From NCBI GenBank assembly GCA_002794735.1, contig NBAZ01000001.1, positions 2,604,001 through 2,668,000 of the forward strand: 64,000 nt of DNA, in the 5' to 3' direction. Origin of the DNA: Pyrrhoderma lamaoense. Its lineage: Eukaryota; Basidiomycota; Agaricomycetes; Hymenochaetales; Hymenochaetaceae. Within the stretch, counting starts at the first letter, position 1; every line of letters starts with the position of its first letter. The notes under the pieces were generated by a model. That model was given only the letters and a program-made list of their open reading frames with translations. It made no database searches and was not told the origin of the DNA. Below, piece after piece: positions 35,917 to 49,000 of the stretch. The translations under genes were made by a program, and so were the position numbers.

Positions 35917-37230
35917 ATGTCTAAGCTCTATGCACCCCCACCCCACCAGCGACTGCCCTTGGTCGCTATAGGGTACTGTCTCCCCTCGCCGGAGTCCGAG
36001 TATCGCCTCTGCAGCTTGGTGCCATGAGCATTGGTGACAAATGGGACAAGTTTGGTATGGGAGCGATGGATAAAGAATCGTCCTTCAAGCTCCTAGATGC
36101 TTATTATGAGGCGGGAGGCAATTTTATAGATACAGCGAATAATTAGTAAGTGTTCAAGAAAATTTACATCAAACTTAGCCGTTAAGTCCTCTATGATAGC
36201 CAAGATGAGACATCAGAAGAATTTATCGGAGAATGGGCGGAATCACGGGGAATCCGAGATCAGCTGGTTATTGCAACAAAGGTGGGACCTACTACAATCA
36301 TTCTTAGAGATATTCTTACTCAAGTCACCATAGTATACATCGAATTATAAACGTGGAGCCGATGATATCAAAATAAAGGCCAATTATTGTGGGAACAACG
36401 CCAAGTCCTCAAAGTTAGCGTCGAAGCGAGTCTAAAGAAACTTCGAACGCATTACATTGATATTCTCTATCTACACTGGTGGGACTTCAATACCACCATC
36501 GAGGAAGTTATGAACCAGCTACATCACCTTGTCGCGTCTGGCTTAGTATTATACCTCGGTGTCTCCGACACACCCGCATGGGTTGTAGCAACAGCAAATC
36601 AATATGCTCGTGATCATGGAAAAACTCCGTTTGTGATTTATCAAGGGGCTTGGAATGTAATGGAACGCAGCTTTGAGCGGGACATCATTCCGATGGCTCG
36701 GGAACATGGTTTAGCTCTCGCACCTTGGAACGTATTGGCAGCCGGTAAACTGAGGTCCGACGCCGAAGAAAAGCGACGAATTGAATCTGGAGAAGGTGGC
36801 CGAACAACGTTCAGCGAGAATTGGCTTAGAAACGAGAACGAGAAAAAGATGAGTGCTGCACTTGAGAAAGTTGCTAAAGAGGTTGGAACAGAGCATATTA
36901 CGGCTGTAGCGATCGCATATCTCATGCATAAGACAACACATGTATTCCCAATCGTTGGTGGACGCAAAGTTGAACATCTTATGGCCAATATCGAGGCTCT
37001 CAAGATATCATTATCGGATGAACAGATCAAGTATATCGAGAGTATCATTCCATTCGATCAAGGATTCCCAAACAGTTTCATTGTGAGTGTCTCAACGATG
37101 TACTTTAGCAGATGAGTAGACTCTGATATCTTAACAGGGTGACGGAACTTACACAAACTGGCTCCTTGCAAGTTCTGCTCACGAGGACAAATGGCCTCTT
37201 AGGCAGACGATCAAGCCTAGCGCTCAGTAA
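35917..37230 (+). CDS. Aldo/keto reductase (aryl-alcohol dehydrogenase type)
   Basis: Exons 35917-36145, 36200-36281, 36334-37082, 37138-37230; about 384 aa. It is a TIM-barrel AKR of the fungal aryl-alcohol dehydrogenase group. The early segment [12 protein letters not shown] precedes [20 protein letters not shown] with the catalytic Asp and Tyr. Then come [15 protein letters not shown] with the Lys, the strand [15 protein letters not shown] with the active-site His, and [19 protein letters not shown]. The NADPH-binding end has [20 protein letters not shown]. Single missing bases near 35935 (C run) and 36408 restore the frame. It probably reduces aromatic or short-chain aldehydes in the cytosol; substrate unknown. 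Confidence 0.92.
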
Positions 37231-37631
37231 TCCAATTCATACTTTTCAAACCCGAATAATTTGTGATACGACAGAATAACGTCATCTTGTATTTTGATAG
37301 TCTTGAACTAAGTGAATTAAAATATTGCCGCGGGATGACACTTGCATATTATAGCCATACCTATACGCAGGGATAGTCTGTGATGATGTGAGTTTGCTAA
37401 GAGCCACGCTCTCCGGAGTGAAGAGATGGCTGAGTATACATTCAGTATTGGATGCCAGCTTGATTAACATTCAATAGTTGCTTTCAAATTCAAGATTTTG
37501 TAAAGTTGCTTGCCTATTTCTGTGACTTCTCGATCACGTGTTTCTATGGTCACACTTAAAGCCTTTTTAAAAGCGTGTCATCCTAGACAATCCAACTTAT
37601 CCTTCATTCTACTACTAGTTCATGAGCCAAT
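37231..37631. other. Intergenic region, tandem genes
   Basis: 401 bp between the reductase gene and DMC1. It should hold the DMC1 promoter. I see no clear meiosis-specific element. Confidence 0.55.
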
Positions 37632-39480
37632 ATGTCACGCCCGAATAGCCCTGAAGTAGATGAAGTCAGTAAAGCTAACTTACGATTCTATTTCGCTCTG
37701 CTCTGCTTCTGAACGCTACTTTAGACACCTTTTTTTGATTCTGTGGATGAACTTCAGCAACACGTGAGTTCAAATGACTGTTTGGTACACCTAATGCGTA
37801 TTTTGAATGATGTTAGGGTATAAATGTACAAGATATACTGAAACTCAAGGTATCTCTACTTCTCTGACTAATTTGATCCTGTTTTTGATGGCACACGCAA
37901 CAAGGCTGCTGCACTTAATACTATTTCTGGTGTTAACATGACACCAAGGCGTCACCTACTGAAAGTGAAGGGGCTATCTGAAGCAAAAGTAGAGAAAATT
38001 AAGGCAAGCCATGACTGGGTCTTGGAGTACTGCTAGACACGTCTGAATATTTTTCTTGTTACAGGAAGCTGTACGCAAGATTATGGTTAGTATATGCATA
38101 ATCGAGAAATGCACCATCACTTGTTCATGTCGAGCGAATAATAGGGCACATCTTTTGCAACTGGACTCGAGGTTCAAGATAAACGAAGGAAGGTTCTTAT
38201 GATCAGCACAGGAAGTAAATCGGTCGACGCGATGCTCGGAGGCAAGTAATCTTATTTCCGTGATTCTCTACGTAATCCAGCTTACGTCGACAAAGAAGGC
38301 GGAGTAATGTCTCAATCTATTAGCGAAGGTGGCATACTATCATAACTCTACTATCTCTGATGCAATGTTTATCAATTATGTGATTTAATGATTATAGTCT
38401 ATGGTGAATTCCGAACAGGAAAGACTCAGTTGGCTCACACGATGAGTGTCGTCGCTCAGCTCCCTCCAGAGCTCGGTGGAGCTTCAGGGAGGGTAATTTC
38501 TGATCTATCTACTCGTAAAAACATGTTAATAATTATATGAAAGGTCGCTTACATCGATACGGAAGGTACCTTTCGACCAGATAGAATACGATCGATTGCC
38601 GACCGATTTGGAGTTGATGGCAATATGGCACTTGAAAATATCTTATATGGTACGTGATATGTCATGTACACAGTCTGATACAACCGATAGTTCGACACCA
38701 CTCCTTATTTGCAGCTCGAGCCTTCAATAGTGAGCATCAAGCGAGTGTTTCCTCTCACTTTTTAGTGCATACCTACTAATATATTGCATATATCAAGATG
38801 GAACTCATCAATGAGTGTTCTACTCGGTTTGCAGAGGATAAAGATTTCCGACTTCTTGTTCGATGTCCCCTTTTTTCTTTGTTTCTGTGCTGATATAATA
38901 TCTAAGATTGTCGATAGTATTATGGCTCTTTTCCGCACGGATTATTCGGGACGTGGAGAATTAGGAGAGAGACAGCAGAAGGTGCGTCAATCAATAAAAA
39001 TCTGTAACTCCTTGAATCAACCGAGCAATTAGCTTGCGCAAATGCTCTCCAAGCTGACAAAATTGTCCGAAGAGTACAACGTAATGTAGACCTCGATTAA
39101 TTGTGGTAAATCATCTAACTATAGATTGGCTAGATTGCTATCCTTTTAACCAATCAAGTCCAATGTAGGTTGTATGTTATAAACCCATTCACATATGATA
39201 ACTTTTTATAGCCGATCCCGGAGCAACTATGACTTTCATTCCAGGTGGGGCTCTCAAACCTATCGGTGGACATATACTTTCCCATGCTTCCGCTACTAGG
39301 ATGTATCTCCGCAAAGGTCTGTATCATAGATTTTCCGGCTTTTTGAGGCTCTCGAGTAATACTTTAAACCTCTTTTTAGGTCGGGCTGAGGAACGTGTTG
39401 CCAAATTGGTTGACAGTCCTGATAGACCTGAAAGCGAAGCTTCTTACAAACTTGATGAAGGCGGCTGGTCTGATGTCTGA
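37632..39480 (+). CDS. DMC1: Meiotic recombinase DMC1
   Basis: Sixteen exons sum to 333 codons (332 aa) without any frame break: 37632-37664, 37725-37763, 37817-37849, 37905-38003, 38065-38085, 38145-38241, 38299-38328, 38398-38492, 38544-38649, 38715-38740, 38798-38857, 38907-38981, 39033-39080, 39134-39164, 39212-39316, 39380-39480. The N-terminus has [17 protein letters not shown] and [20 protein letters not shown], the helix-hairpin-helix region. The ATPase core has GEFRTGKTQ (Walker A), [20 protein letters not shown] (Walker B) and [10 protein letters not shown]. The DMC1-type N-terminus and EHQMELINE distinguish it from RAD51. Three introns use GC donors (at 38004, 38242, 38741). DMC1 catalyses strand exchange between homologs in meiosis, so this species is probably sexual. 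Confidence 0.95.
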
Positions 39481-40395
39481 ATTTCTTGCTGTTTCTGCTC
39501 TGCTCGTGTCTTCTGCTTCAAGCTCTGTTAATTATGCTTACTTTGAAATTCCTCGACTTGTTCATATGCTTACCTGATTAGGAGACGTTCTAAAATCTGT
39601 CTATCTCTGATGCTCTACCCGCTTCTGGCTGTATTCGTCTCGAAGTTTCTTTATTTTAGTATCCAGATATGAAATACGCCAAATTCTAACTCGAATGTCT
39701 TTCTAAGTATCTCTAGTGATGTAATGTTTCTACTATGCTAATATAACATACATTTGACCTTTCGTGAAGTTGGACAGATGATTCTTTTACACTTTTGATG
39801 TTTGTGATATAAGGTGTAGAGATGCACAATAATTCCTATACAGTAGGTTCCGCAGTCCATACTGAATATAGACCGATAAGAATAGATAGTAAAAGTCTTC
39901 TTCTATCTTGGACTACGTATCAGCAGCACTGGTCATGTTGCGTCTAACACATCTATCTTGATTAACGATAGTTTGGGACCTATAAACCGTTTTCGTCTTC
40001 TCAAATCGTCATAGATATGAAACAGTAGTATACGTTAGTTCGACTATACGTTCCGATGGAAAAATTACTACATTTTGCGATCCAAATCCAAAAATTGGCA
40101 AAAGCAGTAAGTTATTAGGAATTTCATGCCGTGCTTATAATTCTTATTGGCTATCATACTGATATATGAACTCTGTAATATCCATGTATCCTGTGTACAA
40201 TCCTCGAAGACCAGACCCGGAAAGAATAATTGGCTTGGGCTGGCTTTTTGTTGATTTGCACAGTAGCACCCAGTAGTTGATTAATCAGAGTTTCATTTTA
40301 GACTAACATTATCTCATGTTCAGCTAGAAACAAGTCCTGAAAGCTTTAGAGAAATGAATTATACGCAATAGTATAGTAATAATTAGTAGTTGGTT
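39481..40395. other. Convergent intergenic region
   Basis: 915 bp between the 3' ends of DMC1 and SURF1. It is AT-rich with no protein-like frame. Should hold both terminators. Confidence 0.55.
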
Positions 40396-41471
40396 TCAAG
40401 TACGAGGCATCCGTACTGTTGGCGCTTTCGCTCTCTTTCGTAAAAGATTGATGAACATATATCCAGTCAAGGCTGATAGCGAAAACCTGAAAATCTGCGG
40501 TAAGCAAAGGAAATTATCCAAAGATGGAAGAAATCACCATGTGAAAACATATGCCGCATGAGAATTGCGTACTTCCACAGTAGGGGCACGTCCAACTGGT
40601 GTTCCATGTGTGATACATTGTTGTGCTTCACCGGGATGTCCCTCTGTAAAGACCTTATTTTAGTGGAGAATTGTGAAAATAAGAATAACCGCTAACCAAA
40701 GATAGCTTCTACAAAGACAGGCTGAACATTCGCAGCTTCTCCGCCAGCATTCCTTGCTAATCCGTCAACATCTATCCAGTACCATTCTCCCCTTTCCGGA
40801 TGATTGTCAGGAGTGAACTTGTTCCGCTTCTGTGATAGGCGTAGCATCCCTAGTATTTCAACTTCATCGTGCTTTGTGCAGGATTCGACCATTGGAGTCG
40901 GTCGGCATAGTCGTCTGAGATGAATCCTCGATCGACAAGAACTGTCGTCCCATCCTCACGAATGAGCGGGGTGATTACATTAACACCCTTCGTCCCGTCC
41001 CGGACTCTAGGACCAATAAGAACCGTATGGGCATGATCCCATCTACCTTTCATATGTACTTTTCTATATGCAAATTCCTCAAGTACGTCAGTGCTAGTAA
41101 AATTATAAACATGCATTTAGCGATACGTTTAGTAGCTTTTTTTGGTACACCTACTTGACATAGTCGGGTAGTTCCATTGGAGGGCGCTGAAGTTTTACTC
41201 CGAGTTCATCGATGAGGTTCACTTTCCACTGGAGACGTTGAATTTGCCAGATTCCAAGAGCAAATGTCACTACTGGTGTTACACCGAGTAATATCATTGT
41301 CGGAGTCAGTGTAGCAGTCTTTTTAGCTTTATAGGCCTGTTCTTGAGCAATATTGCGAACATGATGTGACTGCGAGAGATTCCTTTGATTATTTAGAAAG
41401 TTTAATGGTAATTTTCGACAAGTTGCTTTTGTCCTTGATGCCCGAGATACAAATGAGAAGAATGAGGACAT
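40396..41471 (-). CDS. SHY1: SURF1/Shy1-type cytochrome c oxidase assembly protein
   Basis: Exons 41155-41471, 40697-41093, 40538-40643, 40396-40486; about 303 aa. The start ATG 41469-41471 gives a basic, Ser-rich mitochondrial targeting sequence. The first membrane helix (PTMILLGVTPVVTFALGIWQ) leads into QRLQWKVNLIDEL, typical of SURF1. Next come RPPMELPDYV, YRKVHMKGRWDHAHTVLIGP, GVNVITPLIREDGTTVLVDR and GEWYWIDVDGLARNAG. The second helix is at the C-terminus (FSLSALTGYMFINLL). The protein sits in the inner mitochondrial membrane and helps insert heme into COX1. One base is missing near 40870. A longer in-frame start at 41585 is possible but would nearly reach the first exon of SLA2. Confidence 0.92.
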
Positions 41472-41600
41472 TGGATGATGATCGTTAATTGACTGAGAGA
41501 ATACGCGAGAAGCCGTCTCAACACAGCCGCGGTACTGACTGCTATTAGCTTCACTGCTTCTGGAGACGCTCCTTACACATTTCAACTGTCTGGTCCAGCC

Positions 41601-44600
41601 ATGTAAGTCGATGTGCTACTGAGAAACACGTTTCTTATAATTAAGCATGCCTTAGGTACCCAGGCCAGCGCTCTCGGCAGGCCTATGATATTGACGGCGA
41701 TGAGGTACATTATCCCACACGTCCTGTCGACAAGGATAAGGCAGACGGTGAACTTGTAATAAACATCAAGAAGGCAACAAGCCCAGAGGAATCCGCACCA
41801 AAACAGAAACACGTACGAAGTATGTAAATACAGATTTATACTTTTGGGTGATAATTCTAATATAATGTTAAAGAATGTATCATCTATACATGGGACTACC
41901 ATAGTTCCATGGCCTTTTGGACAGGACTTCGCGTACAACCTATTTTATCGGACGAAGTACAGACCTTTAAGGCACTGATAACCGTACACAAAGTGCTGCA
42001 AGAAGGTCATCCGATTGTAGGTGTCAAAGTGATAGAACAGGAGCTAGTCTCATTCACTTCTTATAGACAATAAAAGAGGCTCATGGCCAGACGGGATGGC
42101 TCGAGACGTGTGCAAGAACTGTTGGATCAGATAGCATGAGAGGTATGTGATAACATCCCTCTCACCGACAGTAGATGCTATAATTTGTGTATAGGGTACG
42201 GCTCACTGATCAGAACTTATGTTGCGTTTTTATTGGCGAAATTGCGCTTCCACCGCGTTCGTCCGGAATTCAACGGGCTCTTTGAGTACGAGGAATATGT
42301 GACACTCAAGGGCATAGATGATCCCAACGAAGGGTACGTAGGCGCTGGTGATATGCATTCATCATCCATGTAACAATGTTTCCTAGCTATGAGACTATTT
42401 CGGAGCTTATGGGTCTTCAGGATCAGATTGATTCTTTTCAAAGAATGGTATTTGCACATTTTCGAAACTCCACCAATAATGAGTGTCGTATCTCGTCGCT
42501 AGTCCCACTTGTCAAAGAAAGTTGGGGGATCTATCGTTTTATAACAAGCATGCTTCGAGCGATGCACCGACGTATGTTCGTGTAATTAATCAGGGACCTC
42601 ACTATCTAACAAACCATGTCAATAGGGACGGATGATGTTGATGCACTCGAACCGCTTCGTTCTCGATATAGTTCTCAACACTATAATTTGAGAAAGTTCT
42701 ATTATGAATGTTCAAATCTCAAGTATCTTACAGGCCTGATTAATGTACCAAAACTTGGGAATGTACATATTATTTCATTGATGTGGCTTCACAATAACTG
42801 ATCAAACGTCTAGGAACCTCCAAATCTTTTGGACAACGGATCTGCGCCGGATCTCCTGTACGGCCTACGACAACTACAACTGCAAAAACGCCCCCTCCTG
42901 CTAGTCCGGCCCCAGATGCAGCAGCGGTGTCAGAGCAGGCCCGAATCTTGAAGCAATACGAAGAGCAGCAAGCAGCTTTACAAGCCCAAAAAGATGCAGA
43001 TGACCGTGCGCGGAAAGAGCAAGAACTTGCACAGCAGCGTGAGTTTGAGGCTCGTCAGCGAGAGCAGGCAGAACGTGAGAGGCTTGCTCAGGAGCAGCTG
43101 ATGCAACAACAGCTAGCACAGTATGGTAATCAAGCTGCAGCCCGTGTGAATGAGCTAGAACGCGAACTACTAGCTATGCGGGGCCAATATGAACGTGATC
43201 AACTTCTTCTCGAGCAGTATGATAGGGTGGGTTTATATACTCTTGACAAATCATACCGACTCATGATTCATACAGAGAGTCAAAGCCTTGAAGGAGAAAT
43301 GGGTGCCATGAATATGAATATCGGTTCTCAGATAGCGTCAAAGGATGAACTTATCAAGCAGCTTCAAGATCAAGTAACACTTTGGCGCAATAAATACGAG
43401 GCACTTGCAAAACTTTACAGCCAGCTTCGTACGGAGCATCTGGACATGCTCTCCAAGTTCAAACAATTACAACTTAAAGCCAACTCTGCCCAAGAAGCTG
43501 TGGACAAGATGGAGCGTATGGAACGCGATATGAAAGCAAAAAATCTTGAATTGGCTGATATGATTCGTGAGAGGGATCGCGCCCGATTTGACCTTGACCG
43601 TCAGAAATCTAGCCATAAGGATGAAATAGACCGTCTCAAGAGGGAAATCAGTTTCGCCAATGAGCGTGCCGAAGATGCATCTAGATCTAAGAGTTCTGAA
43701 GTTTCGACTGTGCTTAGCAAATTCAACAGACAAATCAATGAACTCGAAGATTCTTTGAGAGTAAGGAAATTGTACTTAATCTTCTTTTACATAAACTTAG
43801 TGCAGCATTTAGGCCAAACAAATTCAGATCGATGATTTGCTCAAAAAACTAGATGACCAGAGTCTTGAGGTGGATCGTATTCGTGATGAGAAAGATCAAG
43901 AGATAGCCATTCTCCAGGAAGGAATGGATGCCACTATCCAACAGTTACATGAAGCACAGCAGGTATGATATATATGAGGACGAAATTAAAAGTGGCACTT
44001 ACTCAATGTTTCTAGACGCAAGGCATAGTTGATCAAGCTACCAATGCCCAGATTGACACTCTAATTCTAGACAATAGGAAGAAGTTGAACCAAATTATTG
44101 GTATGTTTCACTTATTGAGTTAGTATCGTAGTTCACCGATCATGTGTGTAGATTCCATCCTGCAGGCTTGTGTCCAGAAGATTGATGACGCTATATACGA
44201 GTTAGAATCGCCGGCACAAGCGGGAAACCTTAACTCAACGCCTGAATATACTCTCTCTATGATTGAGAAAGCAGTCAACAATGCTACCGACTTCGCCACG
44301 GTCTACAACCTATACCTAGGAGGCGAAGTGGGAGGAGAACATGTTGACGTTATCAAAACTGCAAATGAATTTGCCCAGTCTTTAACCGAAGTGTTGGTTA
44401 ACACCAAGGGTATCACAAGACTTGCTAATGACGATGATGCAGTTGATAAAATTGTAGCTGTGGCAAAGACGGCGGGTGATGTCGGTTTACGGTTCTTCCT
44501 GAACCTTCAATCGTACAAACTTGATCTCCTCCCAGGCCCCAGAAACGAGAAGTAGCTACGCGCAACAACGTTGAGATTAGGAGCGCTCTTGCTAAGTTGT

Positions 44601-45388
44601 CTGAGATTGTCGACAACCTTATCCCCAAGGGTGCTAAAGGAGCCTCTCTCGCAAGGGCTAATGGCGATATTGGAGACATCGTTGAACAAGAGATGCTTAA
44701 TGCAGCGCAGGCGATTGAAGCGGCAACTAATCGCCTACAGGAACTCATGGCTCGCCCCCGTGACTCATCTCGTTTCAGTGCTGTCGACTTGCAGGTACAC
44801 GATTCTATCCTCTCTGCAGCAATGGCAATCACCAACGCCATTGCCCGACTCATTCAAGCAGCAACGGAATCCCAACAGGAGATCGTCGCTCAAGGTAGAG
44901 GATCAAGCAGCAAACAACAATTCTACAAGCGTAACAATCGCTGGACAGAGGGTCTCATCTCAGCTGCGAAATCGGTCGCTTTTGCAACGAATCTACTAAT
45001 TGAGAGTGCGGATGGTGTATTATCTGGTACTCATTCACTTGAGCAACTTATTGTCGCTTCGAACGAGGTTGCAGCTGCTACTGCTCAGCTCGTTGCTGCT
45101 TCTCGCGTAAAGGCTTCATTGATGTCGAAGACACAAGAACGATTAGAACTTGCTGCAAAGGCTGTCACGGAAGCTTGTAAAGCACTTGTTCGCCAGGTGA
45201 AGGCCGTTTCTTCCAAGCAGGCTGAGGAAGATATGCCAGACTTCAAGAACATGGCAGTTCTTGAGTTTAAGAGGCGGGAGATGGAGCAACAAGTGGAAAT
45301 CTTGAAGCTTGAGAAGGAGTTAGGCGCTGCCAGGCATCGTCTGGGTGCCATGCGCAGGGCTGGTTATCATACTGATGAAACTGACTGA
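41601..45388 (+). CDS. SLA2: Endocytic adaptor SLA2/END4 (HIP1R family)
   Basis: Twelve coding pieces: 41601-41602, 41656-41819, 41874-42016, 42067-42142, 42195-42333, 42387-42571, 42626-42762, 42814-43226, 43276-43760, 43813-43962, 44016-44100, 44152-45388; about 1,072 aa. The first intron splits the start codon (AT|G). Residues 30-280 form an ANTH domain (CIIYTWDYHSSMAFWTGLRV, TVHKVLQEGHP, LRKFYYECSNLKYLTGLINV) that binds PtdIns(4,5)P2. A Pro-rich linker and a long Gln/Glu/Arg coiled coil follow. The C-terminus is a talin-like THATCH (I/LWEQ) actin-binding domain (SALAKLSEIVDNLIPKGAKG; QLIVASNEVAAATAQLVAAS; a final helix to GYHTDETD). Single missing bases fall near 42858, 43290 and 44546. 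It links membranes and actin at endocytic sites. Confidence 0.95.
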
Positions 45389-46032
45389 ATGTACATATAC
45401 GTAGAGATCACAGTACCTCTTACTTTCAGTAGTACTCAAATCACCTTAATTTTGTATTGTCAATATGCGTAGGATCTGGAAACATTATTTTTTCTTTACT
45501 TCTTTTACATTCGACTTGACTGGCATGATCCGCCTTGACAAAAATTATCATTGTACTCATGGTTTGGAGAGAAACGTCTTGCACAGAAAAAAAATTATGC
45601 ATTGAAAGCTGTGTCCAAGATGGACATGCCAAGATGCTTGTTGTACAAATATGATATAAAATAATGAAAAAAAATAAGTGTCTAGACAACCTAGTGATCG
45701 GAAGCTGAAAAAAAGAAAAAATGGATGCAGTGATAAGCGACAATGCACACGGAGAAATTAAAGACGAATGAACGACGGTGCGTAAGTAACTAGATATGTG
45801 AACTACAAGTATAAGAATGATGAATAATTGGGATGGTGAGTGAGTGGGCGAATCAAGGGCTTACAAGTTAATAATAAACAAATAAGAATGAAAAAGGGAG
45901 AAGGGGCCAAGCAAAACAAAAGAATAAAAATTGTCAACAAAAAATATATGAAAAACTGAAGGAGAAGTGAGTACCCAGTTGTAAAACGTATATGATGCAG
46001 AGAATGATGTCTTCCGAAAAAAATAACTAGGA
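45389..46032. other. Convergent intergenic region
   Basis: 644 bp between SLA2 and the Ser-rich gene. A-rich, no gene seen; holds both terminators. Confidence 0.6.
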
Positions 46033-49000
46033 TCAATCATCTGAGATATCTTCCACACTACGCATAAGATCTAAAGAGTCCTTTCCATGTTCCAGTATAA
46101 GGAAGCTGTCTTCAGGCACTGAATCCATAGCATTATGGTTGCTAGGTACGGGCTCCACAAAGTCATCATCGATATTCAAAAACGAAGGTTTTCGGAATAT
46201 CGACCCTCTGTTTGGATTATATGTTGATGCGTTGAGAGTCTCATGTGAAGCAAGACGCTGTAAACTAGGGCCATCGGTAGATGGTTGCCGAGTTGAACGA
46301 GGAATTCCATACCGTGGAGCTGGACTTAGGGGTTCACTACCGTTTCTTCCTCGTAACTGGTTGGCTTAGAAGACACAGTGATACCCTTACGACGAGGGGG
46401 CGGAGGTAACGCAGTGGGGGGCGCATAAGAGTTCCGATTGGTCGATACAGTGCTACCGAATTCTCGCATAGAAGATATTGTATCTGCAGTAGACGGACGC
46501 CCATTGGAAGATGCAATAGAGGACCGTGACAGGCTAGAAAAGTTCCGTGTAGGTAATCTTGAAGTCGTCGAAGGCCGACTCGTTTCCAATCGACTTTGAA
46601 TCGAGCCAGTCGCACCTGAGAAATGACGTGTCGTGCTTAGAGGTAGCGAATCAAGTTTGACACCATTTTCATCCGAACCGAACGTCTCGGACATCCCGCT
46701 TATCGAATTTACACGAGAACGCATACTCTGCTTGTCTGTAGTCCCGATGCTGGATCCATCCCATAAATCATCGTCTAGTTCACTATCAAAGCCTCTATTC
46801 GAGAAGAGGGGTGGGGATTCCGGTGCTTCGGTATCGGCCAACGCTTCCATTTGAGAAAGTAGTTCTTTTGGTGGAAGAATATGTTGGTCAAGACTAGGTG
46901 CATTAAGAATTTGAGGCGGTAAAATTGGTGAACTTGGAGGTTGCTTTGCATTGTAATCATCAATACTGGGTGTAGATCCGCGTCGTAATTCATTAATTTG
47001 GGTAGGCAAATGACCGTTTGGACTAGCAAGCCCAGAAAACAAACCAAGACCAATACTATTTTTCTTTCTGTCATTTTGATGTACATCAGAAGAATAGCCT
47101 CCGGACGCCGGCCTTTCTTTCTCATGTGCTGCATTTGAGTCACGTCTATCTCGCCCATGCGAAGAGAACAAAGAACGCTTTTTCTGAATTTGTGGCGTTG
47201 TTGGTGTGTTAACCTGAGAAGATGGATTGGAAACAGTACTACGTCGTTGTGTGCCAAAGGGCGAACTGAAACTGTCATTCTTGATATGTCCTGCTTTCTT
47301 GTTGTTCGAAGCTTCTATAGCAGGAGTATTGAACGAGTTCGCATGTCTCAATTGCTGAGGGAGAGGAGGTAGGGCCAAAGACCCACCCGCAGCGCGTGTA
47401 TTGTGCATTGAGCGTTGCTTCCGTATTGATCTCATACTACTGAACTTTGAAATATTTTCTTCCGACATCATGGTAACAGAAGCATTACTTGTTTCAGAAT
47501 CCACACGCTGCCGTTCCATTTGCACGTTCCCTGCCATCAGAGCAGACATAGAAGACTGTGACACACTTTTCTTTAAAGACCGCTGCGTCGGTGTATCGCC
47601 ACGGGCGCCGAGAGCAGTCATTAATGTGTGGTTTGATGACAAAGAAGATTTCGCAGTGTGTGTTGACCGATTTGATGAATGGATATCGTCTCTAGGTAAA
47701 CGGGGATTAGAACGAGGGGAACGCAATCTCAATTGATGGACAGAGAGTTGCTCATGATCAAATTCATCATAAGGGTAGCTTGAATCCAGTCTCGCAAATC
47801 TCAAGCTGGCCGAAGACGACGATTCGGACTCCGACGCAGAAGAAGGGGGGAGGTCGAAGGTCATAATTGAAGGATCTTCCCCAGATTCTGATAAAGGTGT
47901 GTTCCCTAGTGAAGCAGGACTTAGATTTCTTGGAGATCGAAAAGTCAGAGGAGAAGGAGGTTGTCCTTGAGGAGTTGGAGGAAGATGGGAGGTGGGCGGA
48001 GGAGTGCGAGACGGAGGCACGGGACGAAGACGGGACGCAGAAGGCTGCCGCCGGATCGACCCTGACATAGAACCAGAGTAGCTACTCGCCCCGCTCGCGA
48101 CAGATACATTACGCGAAAGAGACGCAGTAGATGAAAAACTTGTAATGATCGAAGGCGAGGGACGGCCACCTGTACTAGATCCACTCAGTGAGCCATTTGA
48201 AACCGTCGAAGCCTTTGGTCGAGTAACAGGCGAAAGTCGCGCAGATGAAGGCGGCGAATAGTCATGTCTAGGAGAATCTGCTTGAAGACTTGCTATACGA
48301 TTTCTTCCCATCTTTTCCTCCTCATAACGATAATTGACGGTATCTGTCATACTCTCTACTGTCGGTGAGCTTGTTCTCGATGACATAGTCATGCTTTGCT
48401 GAGCAGGGAGAGTTGCAATAGCAGAAGGGGGCTTTCGCAGACCAGATCTTTGTGACGACATCAAATAGGATGTTGATACTTTTGGCACAGCAGGTATCCC
48501 CGCATCTGAGCGTCCATGGTCTCGAGGGCGCAGCTCAACAGATCCCCGATGTGCATTATTTGTTTCAGTACCTAATGTAAAATCAATATCCCCACTTAGT
48601 CTACTTTCACTAATAGATAGATCATATTAGTTGCTATCTAGTTATTAAACTCGGAAAAAATAGCGCACCCCGATGACTTGCGCTTTTCCAGGCTGTCTCT
48701 AGCACGGAGTCCATGAGGAAACCTCCCAGAAGTAGATTTAGGTTCGTTAGTAGTTGAGTAATAAGAAGCGGCAGAAACTCGCGAAGACCGGAGTACTTGT
48801 TCAACAGGGAAGTGTGGATCAATGATGGAAGGGTCCGACATGACAGACACTCTTTTTGGGTCTGAAGGGAGAAAACGAGGCACAAAACCGACATCACCAA
48901 GTCTAGAAGAAACAGGACTATGATCTTGTTGTTCAGCAAATGTAAATAAAGAAGGTTGATATGATGTCCTGTGACGTGATAACTGGTCAGAAGGGGTGAT

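Noticed and set aside
46633..48070. Open frames antisense to the Ser-rich gene
   Set aside because: They mirror the biased codons of the minus-strand gene and have no domain or start context.
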